From positions 1 to 26,456 of the forward strand of contig CALHWU010000059.1 in the NCBI GenBank assembly GCA_938039795.1: a stretch of DNA of 26,456 bases, in the 5' to 3' direction. The DNA is from an uncultured Muribaculaceae bacterium. GTDB taxonomy: Bacteria; Bacteroidota; Bacteroidia; Bacteroidales; Muribaculaceae. This document shows, one piece after another, positions 1 to 8,353 of this stretch (position 1 is its first letter; each line of letters begins with the position of its first letter). Made by a program: the position numbers and the translations under genes. Under the pieces are notes generated by a model that saw only the letters and a program-made list of their open reading frames with translations, was not told where the DNA came from and made no database searches.

Positions 1-2
1 TC

Positions 3-878
3 AACCTCGAAGACATCAAGGCTCCGGAGTGCTTCGAAATCGACCGGAGGCTGAGCGAAGAGCTGGACATTCCCGTGATGCACGACGACCAGCACGGCAC
101 GGCCGTGATTTCGACGGCCGCGCTGCTCAATGCGGCGAAAATCGCCGGCAAAGCGCTCGACAAACTCCGCGTCGTAGTGAACGGCGCCGGTGCGGCGGCC
201 ATCGCCTGCGCGCGGCTCTTCATCGCCGTCGGCGTCCGCCGCGAAAACATGATTTTCTGCGACAGTCAGGGCGTGGTCACCACCTACCGCACGGATATCA
301 ACGAGATAAAACGCGAATTCGCCACCTCCCGCCGCATCACCACCCTCGCCGAAGCCATACACGACGCCGACGTATTCCTCGGCGTATCCAAGGCCGACGT
401 GCTGACTCCCGAAATGCTGCGCACGATGGCGACCAATCCGATCGTCATGGCGCTGGCCAATCCCGATCCGGAGATCGCCTACGACAAAGCAGTCGTTTCG
501 CGTCCCGACATCATCTTTGCGACGGGCCGCTCCGACTACCCCAATCAGGTAAACAACGTGCTGGGCTTCCCCTACATTTTCCGCGGGGCGCTCGACGTGC
601 GGGCCACGAAGATCAACGAAGCGATGAAGCTCGCCGCGGCACGCGCCTTGGCCGAACTGGCGCAGGAGCCTGTACCGAGCATGGTGCTGCGCGCCTATGC
701 GCTGGGCAAACTGGAATTCGGCCGCGGCTACCTCATTCCCAAGCCGCTCGATCCGCGTCTGCTCTGCACCGTGACGCCCGCCGTGGCACGCGCCGCGATC
801 GAATCGGGCGTAGCCCGACAGCCCATCACGGACTGGGACGCCTACATCGAGAAGCTGAGGACCATGACCGAGATTTAA
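3..878 (+). CDS. Malic enzyme (malate dehydrogenase, oxaloacetate-decarboxylating), 3' part only
   Basis: Oxidative decarboxylation of malate to pyruvate with reduction of NAD(P)+, in the cytoplasm. The reading frame is open from the window edge, so the N-terminal part lies outside. The first visible residues read NLEDIKAPECFEI, followed by VMHDDQHGTAV, the malic-enzyme motif with metal-binding aspartates at the domain boundary. A Rossmann fold follows (VVNGAGAAAIACARL, near codons 55-69 of the fragment), then the conserved ANPDPEI loop. Sequence style is closest to MaeB-type enzymes, whose malic domain is normally followed by a phosphotransacetylase-like domain of roughly 320 residues. Here the protein ends about 12 residues after the malic domain (ITDWDAYIEKL, then a stop), and a terminator follows at once, so the short form looks genuine. 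Cofactor preference cannot be read from the sequence. The family call is firm; the subtype is less so. Confidence 0.93.
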   Translation, partial: NLEDIKAPECFEIDRRLSEELDIPVMHDDQHGTAVISTAALLNAAKIAGKALDKLRVVVNGAGAAAIACARLFIAVGVRRENMIFCDSQGVVTTYRTDINEIKREFATSRRITTLAEAIHDADVFLGVSKADVLTPEMLRTMATNPIVMALANPDPEIAYDKAVVSRPDIIFATGRSDYPNQVNNVLGFPYIFRGALDVRATKINEAMKLAAARALAELAQEPVPSMVLRAYALGKLEFGRGYLIPKPLDPRLLCTVTPAVARAAIESGVARQPITDWDAYIEKLRTMTEI

Positions 879-895
879 CGATAAGTAGTATATAG

Positions 896-930
896 AAAAG
901 ACCCCGCCGTTGAGCGGGGCCTTTCTTTTT
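896..930 (+). terminator. Rho-independent terminator after the malic enzyme gene
   Basis: A GC stem CCCCGC (902-907) pairs with GCGGGG (914-919) across a six-base loop and is followed by a T-rich run (922-930). The A-rich left flank at 896-900 gives a shorter T run on the other strand, so the same hairpin may also serve aroB, which converges on it and ends at 951. Confidence 0.85.
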
Positions 931-950
931 ATGGATATGCGTCGTATGCC

Positions 951-1967
951 CTACGCAAAGAGCGCGGCGAAATCGGCAATCGGCATCGGACGCACCTCGC
1001 AATCGCCGATCCCTACGGGCAGCACGATGCGCAGCATGCCGTCCTCGCTCTTCTTGTCCTTGCCCACCTCTTTGAGCAGACGTTTCACATCGACCGGCGG
1101 CGTGAGGTCGAAACCCAGCTTCTCCAGCACGTTCACGATCCGGTCGCGGTCGGCAGGCTGCAGGACGCCCAGCTTCACCGCGGCGGCGGCGATCAGGGCC
1201 GTGCCGACGGCCACCGCTTCGCCGTGATTCATCCGGTTCGAGCACTTCTCGATGGCGTGGGCCAGCGTATGCCCCAAGTTGAGCTTGCGGCGGTCGCCCG
1301 TCTCGTGCTCGTCGCGTTCGACAATATCGGCCTTGACGCGGACCGCGGCGGAAATAGCGTCCGTAAGCAGGTCGGTATCGGTGCGCAGGGCCTCGAAAGA
1401 GACGTTTTCGATCCGGGTGAAAAGATCGGCGTCGGCGATGACGGCCGCCTTGACGACCTCGGCAAGCCCCGCACGGAACTCCCGGTCGGAGAGCGTGCGC
1501 AGCATTTCGGGATCGCAGATCACGAAGCGCGGCTGTTTGAAGGTTCCGGCCATATTCTTGTACCCGTCCACATTCACGCCGTTCTTGCCGCCCACGCTGG
1601 CGTCCACCTGCCCCAGCAGGGTGGTCGAGACGAATCCGAACGACAGTCCGCGCATGTAAGTCGCCGCGGCGAACCCCGCCACGTCGGTCACGATGCCGCC
1701 TCCGACGGCGAGCACGAACGTGGAGCGGTCCGCGCCCAGCTCGATGAAACGCCGGTAGATGGATTCCACGGTCTGCAGGGTCTTTATGCTTTCGCCCGCA
1801 CCGATGAGCACCGTGTCGTACGGCGCCAGCAGCGGATGGTAAAGGCGGTCGATCGTAGCGTCGGAAACGACGATCACGCGCCCCTCAGGCAGCACCCCGG
1901 AGAGGATGTCGGCCGTGGGACCGATGTAAATCTCGCTTTGTTCCCGAACGTTGAAGGTGGGTTTCAT
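951..1967 (-). CDS. aroB: 3-dehydroquinate synthase
   Basis: Second step of the shikimate pathway: converts DAHP to 3-dehydroquinate using NAD+ and a divalent metal, in the cytoplasm. The 338-residue protein shows the nucleotide-binding VGGG at residues 88-91, then STTLLGQVDASVGGK (about 114-128), and the expected metal ligands: E170 in LAEVVKAA, H233 in NLGHT and H248 in NHGEAV. The length fits the family. The start chosen is the ATG at 1967 (MKPTFNV). The frame extends 24 codons upstream, but that stretch overlaps the promoter region and does not look like protein. A TAAATTTG -7 box lies about 27 bases upstream. The gene is transcribed divergently from typA and converges on the malic enzyme gene. 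Confidence 0.96.
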   Translation of the reverse strand: MKPTFNVREQSEIYIGPTADILSGVLPEGRVIVVSDATIDRLYHPLLAPYDTVLIGAGESIKTLQTVESIYRRFIELGADRSTFVLAVGGGIVTDVAGFAAATYMRGLSFGFVSTTLLGQVDASVGGKNGVNVDGYKNMAGTFKQPRFVICDPEMLRTLSDREFRAGLAEVVKAAVIADADLFTRIENVSFEALRTDTDLLTDAISAAVRVKADIVERDEHETGDRRKLNLGHTLAHAIEKCSNRMNHGEAVAVGTALIAAAAVKLGVLQPADRDRIVNVLEKLGFDLTPPVDVKRLLKEVGKDKKSEDGMLRIVLPVGIGDCEVRPMPIADFAALFA

Positions 1968-1993
1968 GATCTTTAACTTTTTTAAGAAGCCAA

Positions 1994-2001
1994 CAAATTT
2001 A
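1994..2001 (-). promoter_or_regulatory. aroB promoter, -7 box
   Basis: TAAATTTG on the minus strand matches the Bacteroidota -7 consensus TAnnTTTG and predicts a leader of about 20 nt before the aroB ATG at 1967. It overlaps the probable -33 region (1998-2002) of the divergent typA promoter. The -33 element of this promoter is not clear. Confidence 0.55.
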
Positions 2002-2023
2002 GTACATTTTCCGGAGAAATTGT

Positions 2024-2031
2024 TACCTTTG
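2024..2031 (+). promoter_or_regulatory. typA promoter, -7 box
   Basis: TACCTTTG matches TAnnTTTG. A weak -33 element (TTTAG, 1998-2002) lies 21 bases upstream. The predicted transcript would have a leader of only about 12-16 nt before the ATG at 2051. Confidence 0.65.
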
Positions 2032-2050
2032 CACCACAAAATCTATTCAC

Positions 2051-3862
2051 ATGCAAAAACTACGCAATATCGCAATTATTGCACACGTGGACCACGGCAA
2101 GACCACGCTCGTCGATAAAATGATCCTCGCCGGCAACATTCTGCGCGACAACGCCAAACAATCCGGAGAGCTGATCCTCGACAACAACGACCTTGAGCGT
2201 GAACGCGGAATCACGATTCTCTCGAAAAACGTCTCGGTAATTTACAAGGATTATAAGATCAACATCATCGACACTCCGGGCCACGCCGACTTCGGCGGCG
2301 AAGTGGAGCGTGTGCTCAACATGGCCGACGGCTGTCTGCTTCTCGTCGACGCTTTCGAGGGCCCGATGCCGCAGACCCGCTTCGTGCTTCAGAAAGCCAT
2401 ACAACTCGGACTGAAGCCTGTGGTAGTGATCAACAAGGTCGACAAGCCCAACTGCCGTCCCGAGGAGGTGCAGGAAATGGTGTTTGACCTGATGTGCAAT
2501 CTCGACGCCACTGAGGACCAGCTCGACTTCCCCACCGTCTACGGCTCAGCCAAGCAGGGATGGATGAGCGACGACTGGCAGAAGCCCACCGACAACATCA
2601 CGCCGGTGCTCGACGCCATCATCAAGTATATTCCGGCCCCGACCACTATCGAGGGACCGGCCCAGATGCTCGTCACATCGCTCGACTTCTCGAGCTACGT
2701 AGGCCGCATAGCCATCGGCCGCGTGCACCGCGGAGAGCTCCGCGAAGGCATGCAGATAGCTCTCTGCAAGAAGGACGGTTCGGTCGTGAAGCAGCGCATC
2801 AAGGAGCTCCACGTGTTTGAAGGCATGGGGCGCAAGAAAGTGCAGAGCGTCAAGAGCGGCGACATTTGCGCCCTCGTGGGCATCGAAGGATTCGAGATCG
2901 GCGACACAATAGCCGACGCTGAAACCCCGGAGGCTCTCCCCCGCATCGCCATCGACGAACCTACCATGTCGATGACGTTCACCATCAACGACAGCCCCTT
3001 CTTCGGCCGCGACGGTAAATACGTCACATCACGCCATATAGGCGAACGCCTCACCCGCGAGCTCGACCGCAATCTGGCCCTGCGTGTAAAGAAAGCCGAC
3101 CATGAGGACGTCTGGACCGTATTCGGTCGCGGCGTGCTCCATCTGTCGGTGCTGATCGAGACCATGCGCCGCGAAGGCTATGAGCTTCAGGTCGGGCAGC
3201 CGCAGGTGATCGTCAAGGAGATCGACGGCCGCAAATGCGAGCCCGTGGAGCTGCTGACCATCAACGTGCCCGAGGAATACTCCTCCAAGATGATCGACAT
3301 GGTCACCCGCCGCAAGGGCGACCTCGTGTCGATGGCCACTCAAAACGACCGCATACACCTCGAATTCAACATACCCTCACGCGGCATCATAGGCCTTCGC
3401 AACAACGTGCTGACCGCATCGGCCGGCGAAGCCATCATGGCCCACCGCTTCCTGGAATACCAGCCATGGAAAGGCGACATCGAGCGCCGCACAAACGGTT
3501 CGCTCATAGCAATGGAGGCCGGCACGGCCTACGCCTATGCCATCGACAAGCTCCAGGATCGCGGTCGCTTCTTCATCTTCCCTCAGGAAGAGGTCTACGC
3601 CGGACAGGTCGTGGGCGAGAACGCCAAGGACAACGACATAGTGGTCAATGTCACCAAATCCAAGAAGCTGACCAACATGCGCGCATCGGGAGCCGACGAC
3701 AAGGCCCGTATCGTCCCGCCGGTAGTGTTCAGCCTTGAGGAGGCGCTCGAATACATCAAGGAGGATGAATATGTGGAGGTGACCCCCAACCATATACGTC
3801 TGCGCAAGATACTTCTCGACGAGCTCGACCGCAAGCGTGCTGCCTCGCGTGCAAATTCCTGA
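2051..3862 (+). CDS. typA: Ribosome-associated GTPase TypA/BipA
   Basis: A translational GTPase of the EF-G superfamily that binds the ribosome and acts in stress adaptation and late 50S assembly. The 603-residue protein carries G1 AHVDHGKTTL (residues 11-20), the switch I RGITI (52-56), G3 DTPGH (74-78) and G4 NKVD (about 129-132). These are followed by the EF-Tu-like beta barrel (about 200-290), the EF-G domain III/V regions and the BipA-specific C-terminal domain with NMRASGADDKARI. The length is normal for the family. The start is supported by MQKLRNIAIIAHVDHGK, the standard N-terminus, and by the promoter just upstream. The sigma-54-type activator gene follows after 34 bases and is probably cotranscribed. 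Confidence 0.97.
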   Translation: MQKLRNIAIIAHVDHGKTTLVDKMILAGNILRDNAKQSGELILDNNDLERERGITILSKNVSVIYKDYKINIIDTPGHADFGGEVERVLNMADGCLLLVDAFEGPMPQTRFVLQKAIQLGLKPVVVINKVDKPNCRPEEVQEMVFDLMCNLDATEDQLDFPTVYGSAKQGWMSDDWQKPTDNITPVLDAIIKYIPAPTTIEGPAQMLVTSLDFSSYVGRIAIGRVHRGELREGMQIALCKKDGSVVKQRIKELHVFEGMGRKKVQSVKSGDICALVGIEGFEIGDTIADAETPEALPRIAIDEPTMSMTFTINDSPFFGRDGKYVTSRHIGERLTRELDRNLALRVKKADHEDVWTVFGRGVLHLSVLIETMRREGYELQVGQPQVIVKEIDGRKCEPVELLTINVPEEYSSKMIDMVTRRKGDLVSMATQNDRIHLEFNIPSRGIIGLRNNVLTASAGEAIMAHRFLEYQPWKGDIERRTNGSLIAMEAGTAYAYAIDKLQDRGRFFIFPQEEVYAGQVVGENAKDNDIVVNVTKSKKLTNMRASGADDKARIVPPVVFSLEEALEYIKEDEYVEVTPNHIRLRKILLDELDRKRAASRANS

Positions 3863-3896
3863 ACCCTACGACATAAAACCGACCGTGAAGATATCC

Positions 3897-5129
3897 ATGC
3901 CTCCCGAAATCCCTGCTGAAGTGCAGCAGGCCAAAATGAGATTCGGCATCATCGGCAACGCCCCCGCCCTGACGGCTGCGATCAGCCGCGCGGTGCAGGT
4001 GGCACCTATCGATCTGTCGGTACTCGTCACCGGCGAGAGCGGCTCGGGAAAAGAATTTTTCCCGAAGATCATTCACGCTTTCAGCGCCCGGAAACATGCG
4101 CGCTACATCGCCGTCAACTGCGGCGCCATACCTGAAGGCACCATCGACTCCGAGCTTTTCGGCCATGAGAAAGGTGCTTTCACCGGAGCAATAGGTTCAC
4201 GCAAAGGCTACTTCGAGGAGGCCGACGGCGGCACGATATTCCTCGACGAAGTGGCCGAGCTGCCGCTTACCACGCAGGCACGCCTGCTGCGCGTGCTTGA
4301 GAGCGGCGAATTCATCAAGGTAGGCTCCTCGACGGTACAGAAAACCAACATCCGCGTGGTGGCCGCCACCAATGTCGACATGCTCAAGGCCGTTGAGGAA
4401 GGACGTTTCCGCGAGGATCTTTACTACCGCCTGTCGACCGTAAACATCGTTGTGCCTCCGCTGCGGGAGCGCGGCAACGACATAATGCTTCTCGCACGCA
4501 AATTCGCCTCCGACTTCGCCGAGCGCTACCGCATGCCGGCAGTGACGTTCTCCGACGAAGCCCGCAGCCTGATGCTCCGCTACCGCTGGCCCGGAAATGT
4601 GCGCCAGCTCAAGAACGTCGTGGAACAGACAGCCCTCTTCGATGCCGGACAGGATGTGACCGCTGCCGACGTGGAGCAGTACCTCCCGGCCGGAGGATCC
4701 GTATACACTCCGGTGCTCGCATCATCCTCGTCGCACACCTATGACCGCGAGCGCGAAGCCATATTCAACATGATCTTCCGCATGCAGAAGGAGATCGATT
4801 CGCTCCGCGCCGAGATTGAGAAGCATCAGCCGTCGACAAAACCCATCGACACTCCGGCATCGGAAGTGCTGGATATGCCTTTGTCGCTCGTCCACTACAA
4901 GCCGGTCCAGCAGGCGAATCATGTGGAAGACATAACGGCTGATGACATCACGTCGGCCACTCCTACAGCCTCGCCCTCTCAGCCGGCGCTGACACTTGAG
5001 GACACCGAGCGCGAGACTATCCGGCGGTCGCTTGAAAACAACGGCGGACGCCGCAAAGCCACCGCCAAGGAGCTCAATATCTCCGAGCGCACTCTCTACC
5101 GCAAGATCAAGGAATACGGTCTGGAATGA
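3897..5129 (+). CDS. Sigma-54-interacting AAA+ transcriptional activator without sensor domain
   Basis: A bacterial enhancer-binding protein that would remodel sigma-54 RNA polymerase at -24/-12 promoters. The 410-residue protein has Walker A GESGSGKE (residues 46-53), the sigma-54 contact loop GAFTGA (93-98), Walker B GGTIFLDEV (111-119) and the R-finger region FREDLYYRL. A Fis-type helix-turn-helix sits at the C-terminus (about 368-410, ending TLYRKIKEYGLE). About 30 residues precede the AAA+ core, so there is no receiver, PAS or GAF domain. Between the AAA+ and Fis domains lies a low-conservation linker of about 100 residues with one helical segment. The start at 3897 avoids overlap with typA; the frame is open 20 codons further, into the typA 3' end, and a later ATG at 3936 is also possible. 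The target genes are unknown. Confidence 0.9.
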   Translation: MPPEIPAEVQQAKMRFGIIGNAPALTAAISRAVQVAPIDLSVLVTGESGSGKEFFPKIIHAFSARKHARYIAVNCGAIPEGTIDSELFGHEKGAFTGAIGSRKGYFEEADGGTIFLDEVAELPLTTQARLLRVLESGEFIKVGSSTVQKTNIRVVAATNVDMLKAVEEGRFREDLYYRLSTVNIVVPPLRERGNDIMLLARKFASDFAERYRMPAVTFSDEARSLMLRYRWPGNVRQLKNVVEQTALFDAGQDVTAADVEQYLPAGGSVYTPVLASSSSHTYDREREAIFNMIFRMQKEIDSLRAEIEKHQPSTKPIDTPASEVLDMPLSLVHYKPVQQANHVEDITADDITSATPTASPSQPALTLEDTERETIRRSLENNGGRRKATAKELNISERTLYRKIKEYGLE

Positions 5130-5147
5130 CCGACTGAAAACGACCCT

Positions 5148-5648
5148 TCAAAGCAGCGCAATCGCTATTTTGGCGCACGCCTCGGCGTCGGCAAGAGCAT
5201 TGTGGTGATTGTCGAACGGTATGCCGAGGAATCCTGCGAGCGACGGCAGACTGAATGAAGCGCACAGCGTGCGGGGTATCGTACGCCGGGCTTTCTCGAG
5301 AGTACAGTAAAAGTCGTAATCGGGATAATCTATGCCGTAGCAGCGGCACGTGGCGCGCAGACACCGTTCGTCGAACCGCTTGTTGTGCGCCACAAGGGGC
5401 AGACGTCCTATAAATTCGCACAGATCAGGCCATATTCTCCAGAATCCGGGAGCATCCTCGGTATCTGACGGGCCTATCCCATGGATCTGCTCGGTGAAAC
5501 GCCTTATATAATAGTCGGGCTCCGGCTTTACAAGACAGTAGAACCGATCGGTGATCATTCCGCCCTCCACCTTTACAGCCCCTACGGCACAGATGCTTGT
5601 GGGCTCGGCATTTGCCGTCTCGAAATCTATCGCTACAAAATCATTCAT
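5148..5648 (-). CDS. DEDDh 3'-5' exonuclease, DnaQ/PolC-like
   Basis: A standalone proofreading-type exonuclease domain that removes nucleotides from 3' ends. The 166-residue protein shows the DEDDh set: D8 and E10 in VAIDFETAN, D93 in AHNKRFDERC, and the histidine (148/149) with D154 in HHNALADAEA. It has no polymerase or helicase domain. The start at 5648 (MNDFVAIDFE) is preferred; its ATG overlaps the last 8 bases of ispH, which implies translational coupling. A start six codons earlier (5666) is possible. It is the last gene of the porQ-cmk-ispH group and converges on the sigma-54 activator gene with an 18-base gap. The substrate (DNA or RNA) cannot be deduced. Confidence 0.88.
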   Translation of the reverse strand: MNDFVAIDFETANAEPTSICAVGAVKVEGGMITDRFYCLVKPEPDYYIRRFTEQIHGIGPSDTEDAPGFWRIWPDLCEFIGRLPLVAHNKRFDERCLRATCRCYGIDYPDYDFYCTLEKARRTIPRTLCASFSLPSLAGFLGIPFDNHHNALADAEACAKIAIALL

Positions 5649-6510
5649 CGGCGAGTTCCTGCGCACGGTCGCGCACCTCTTCCATAAGCCAGCGTGGTGT
5701 CGATGTGGCGCCGCATATACCTATCGACGATGCTCCCCGCAGCCACTCCGCCTCCACGGCATCGGGGCCGCTCACCAGATGAGTGCGAGGATTCACCTCG
5801 CGGCATTCGCCGCAAAGCACCTTGCCGTTGGAGCTTTTGGCACCGCTCACGAACAGCACCACATCGTGGGCTGCCGCAAACTGCCTCAAACCTTCGACAC
5901 GCCCGGCCACCTGCCGGCATATCGTATCAAAGTGTCTGAAGCTGACGCCGGGCGCCTTGCGCCGCTCTATTTCCCCTACCATATGACGCAACCCTTCGGG
6001 CGATTTGGTAGTCTGCGAATACAGGGCCACCGGGCGGTTGAAATCCACCTCGTCAAGCCCTGACACATCCTCAACGACGATCGCCTCGCCGCGGGTCTGA
6101 CCGACAAGGCCGTTGACCTCCGCATGTCCGTTCTTGCCATAAATCACAATCTGCGGACGGTCGGCGTCAGTCTCGGAAGCCTGCTTCACGCGGCTCTGCA
6201 GACGGAGCACCACCGGACAGGTGGCATCAATGATCTCTATGTCGTTGCGTCGTGCCAGCTCATAAGTGGCAGGAGGCTCGCCATGTGCGCGCAGCAACAC
6301 CTTGACCCCGTGCAATCCCTCCATTTCTTCATGGGTGATCGTGACCAGTCCCCTACGGCGCAGCCGCTCCACCTCGGCGCTGTTGTGGACGATGTCGCCC
6401 AAACAATACAGCCGGCCCTCCCGGTCGAGCACCTCCTCAGCCTTGCGTATTGCCGTGACCACTCCGAAACAGAATCCGGAGCCCTGATCGATCTCTACCG
6501 TGGGCTTCAT
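5641..6510 (-). CDS. ispH: 4-hydroxy-3-methylbut-2-enyl diphosphate reductase
   Basis: Last step of the MEP isoprenoid pathway: reduces HMBPP to IPP and DMAPP with a [4Fe-4S] cluster. The 289-residue protein has the three cluster cysteines, C14 (GSGFCFG), C98 (DATCPVV) and C198 (DTIC). The substrate-binding histidines lie in VHN (about 42), RAHG (about 76) and NGHAEVNG (about 129), with E131 as the catalytic glutamate. The length is normal. The start overlaps the cmk stop by four bases (ATGA), so the two are translationally coupled. The IPP/DMAPP produced feeds prenyl synthases such as the one at 12680. Confidence 0.96.
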   Translation of the reverse strand: MKPTVEIDQGSGFCFGVVTAIRKAEEVLDREGRLYCLGDIVHNSAEVERLRRRGLVTITHEEMEGLHGVKVLLRAHGEPPATYELARRNDIEIIDATCPVVLRLQSRVKQASETDADRPQIVIYGKNGHAEVNGLVGQTRGEAIVVEDVSGLDEVDFNRPVALYSQTTKSPEGLRHMVGEIERRKAPGVSFRHFDTICRQVAGRVEGLRQFAAAHDVVLFVSGAKSSNGKVLCGECREVNPRTHLVSGPDAVEAEWLRGASSIGICGATSTPRWLMEEVRDRAQELADE

Positions 6511-7196
6511 CTTGTCCGTTCGTTGAAAATCCGGAGCATGAAGGCGTCCTGCTCTTCGAGCGACATATTGGAATTATCGAGCGTCACCGCGTCGGCAGCC
6601 TTACGCAGAGGGCTCTCGGCACGCGTCTCGTCGATATGGTCGCGCTCGCGCAGATTGGCAAGCACCTCCTCGTAGCTTGCATTCATGTTTTTGGCCTTAA
6701 GCTCGTCGAAACGCCGGCGCGCACGGGTCTCGGCCGATGCGGTGACAAACACCTTCATCTCAGCCTCGGGAAACACCGTGGTGCCTATATCGCGGCCATC
6801 CATCACTATTCCTTTCTCGCGCCCCATCCTCTGCTGCAGCCGGGTCATCGCGTGTCGGACCGCTGGGACAGCCGCCACAGGCGAAACGGCCTGCGACACC
6901 GTCATCGACCTTATCTCCTGCTCCACGTCCTCGCCGTTGAGCAGAGTGTGCTGCCCACCGGGCATCACCCTGAAGTCGATATGTATGTCAGGCATTGCAG
7001 CCGCAAGTTTTCCTGTATCCACGTGGCCCTCCGTATCGGCCATTCCGTGGCGAAGAGCGTAAAGAGCCACAGCACGATACATTGCGCCCGAATCAATATA
7101 GCGGTAGCCCACCTGAAGGGCCAGCTTCTTTGCCATCGTGCTTTTGCCGGTGGATGAATATCCGTCGATGGCTATTATGATCTTTTTCTGTTCCAT
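6507..7196 (-). CDS. cmk: Cytidylate kinase
   Basis: Phosphorylates CMP and dCMP with ATP, in nucleotide salvage and in recycling CMP from RNA and lipid turnover. The 229-residue protein has a P-loop GYSSTGKST at residues 12-20, then the YRYIDSGAMYRAVAL NMP-binding segment, DGRDIGT near the middle, and a long LID region (RARRRFDELKAKN). All agree with the bacterial Cmk family. It lies 29 bases downstream of the porQ-like gene and overlaps ispH by four bases. A cmk-ispH pairing is seen in many bacteria. Confidence 0.96.
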   Translation of the reverse strand: MEQKKIIIAIDGYSSTGKSTMAKKLALQVGYRYIDSGAMYRAVALYALRHGMADTEGHVDTGKLAAAMPDIHIDFRVMPGGQHTLLNGEDVEQEIRSMTVSQAVSPVAAVPAVRHAMTRLQQRMGREKGIVMDGRDIGTTVFPEAEMKVFVTASAETRARRRFDELKAKNMNASYEEVLANLRERDHIDETRAESPLRKAADAVTLDNSNMSLEEQDAFMLRIFNERTR

Positions 7197-7225
7197 TGAA
7201 TATATCGGTCAGTTATGACGTTGGT

Positions 7226-8263
7226 TCATAGAAAACGGCCTATGTCGGCCGAAAAGTTCAGCATAAGGGTTGATGCGCCGCGATGAGGCATGGCGAAGGC
7301 CGCATCGACACCGAAGCCGCCCAGCGACATGCCCGCGCCGACAGAGAAGCCGCTCAGCACGTTGCGCGAATAAGTGGCCATGTCGGTGCGCGTCTTGTAG
7401 TTGTAGCCTATGCCTACATGAAATCGGCTGTCGGGCACTATCTCGGCTGCGAATACCAGATGACGCATCAGATTGCTGCCAAACGAGTCCTTTATCTCAG
7501 GAGAGCTGCCGTCGGATCCGTCGCCTGTCTCATAATACGGCAGATGCCATTTGGTGAGGTTCCAGGCTGTCACCGAAAATCTCACCGGCAGACCGGGAAA
7601 CGACTGCGTCCAGCCGAGCCTCACGTCGACCGGAAGCCGGTCGTAACGCTCTCTGAAACGTTTCACCTGTCCGCCGAGATTGGTGACGACCGCCGACAGC
7701 GACAGATCACGGTCGGGATCATAATAATTGACACCGAGATCTACACCGACAGCCATGGCCGTGAATGAATCATACGACGAGTAAACCCAACGCAGCGTAG
7801 CGCCGCCCCTCAGCAGATCGGTGATATCGCGCGAATATGTTGCCGAGACAGCGATATCTTTAGGAGAAAACGTGCCCGACGACACCCCCTCCACATCCGT
7901 ACTCTCCATGCTTCCGTAGCCGAAATATTTCAGCGCCACGCCCCATGCGCTCCGCTCGCCGATACCGTTTCCAAACGCGGCCGAAGCGAAATCCGAATCG
8001 GAGAGATAGCGCATGTAGCCTACCGACACCGCCTTGCTGTATTCAGGCCCGAGAAAGGCCGGATTCTGGTCTATCGCCGCCAGACCCGGGTCGACCGCAC
8101 TGACATTTACTCCGCCAAGACCGAATATCCGGCTTGACGAGGTAATATCGAGAAATGAGTAGGCCGGCGAAGAGTCTCCTGCGGAGCCGTCGGCCAGAGC
8201 CGCTGCCGGCAATGCTGCCAGAGCCGCTGCTGATATCAGTCGGGGTAGTATGCGCATAATCAT
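7226..8263 (-). CDS. PorQ-like outer-membrane beta-barrel protein (PorV/FadL-type fold)
   Basis: The predicted outer-membrane protein has 345 residues and a signal peptide (MIMRILPRLISAAALAALPAAALA). After it comes the PorQ signature: SSRIFGLGGVNVSAVDPG and AAIDQNPAFLG. Many alternating hydrophobic beta segments and an aromatic-poor C-terminus ending DIGRFL follow. PorQ is listed among type IX secretion genes, yet homologues occur in Bacteroidota that are not known to have that system, so a role in secretion is only inferred. The start is set at 8263 (or 8257) because the signal peptide begins there; the frame runs 38 codons further upstream without protein-like sequence. It heads the cmk-ispH-exonuclease cluster. 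A TATCTTTG box lies directly before the start. Confidence 0.8.
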   Translation of the reverse strand: MIMRILPRLISAAALAALPAAALADGSAGDSSPAYSFLDITSSSRIFGLGGVNVSAVDPGLAAIDQNPAFLGPEYSKAVSVGYMRYLSDSDFASAAFGNGIGERSAWGVALKYFGYGSMESTDVEGVSSGTFSPKDIAVSATYSRDITDLLRGGATLRWVYSSYDSFTAMAVGVDLGVNYYDPDRDLSLSAVVTNLGGQVKRFRERYDRLPVDVRLGWTQSFPGLPVRFSVTAWNLTKWHLPYYETGDGSDGSSPEIKDSFGSNLMRHLVFAAEIVPDSRFHVGIGYNYKTRTDMATYSRNVLSGFSVGAGMSLGGFGVDAAFAMPHRGASTLMLNFSADIGRFL

Positions 8264-8265
8264 TG

Positions 8266-8273
8266 CAAAGATA
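8266..8273 (-). promoter_or_regulatory. Promoter -7 box immediately before the porQ-like start
   Basis: TATCTTTG on the minus strand matches TAnnTTTG and ends two bases before the ATG at 8263. The transcript would start at or within a few bases of the first codons, giving a leaderless or nearly leaderless mRNA. The -33 element is weak. Confidence 0.45.
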
Positions 8274-8353
8274 CTCAAAATGCGTATACGCCGATGATTA
8301 AACGGCCACTTAAAAAAACAAAAACAATCTTTCTCAAAAACAGTGCGGCCCGC

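Noticed and set aside
1..2050. Possible assembly join or foreign segment before typA
   Set aside because: Base composition and codon style of the malic enzyme and aroB genes are similar to those of the rest, and the shared promoter region to typA is coherent.
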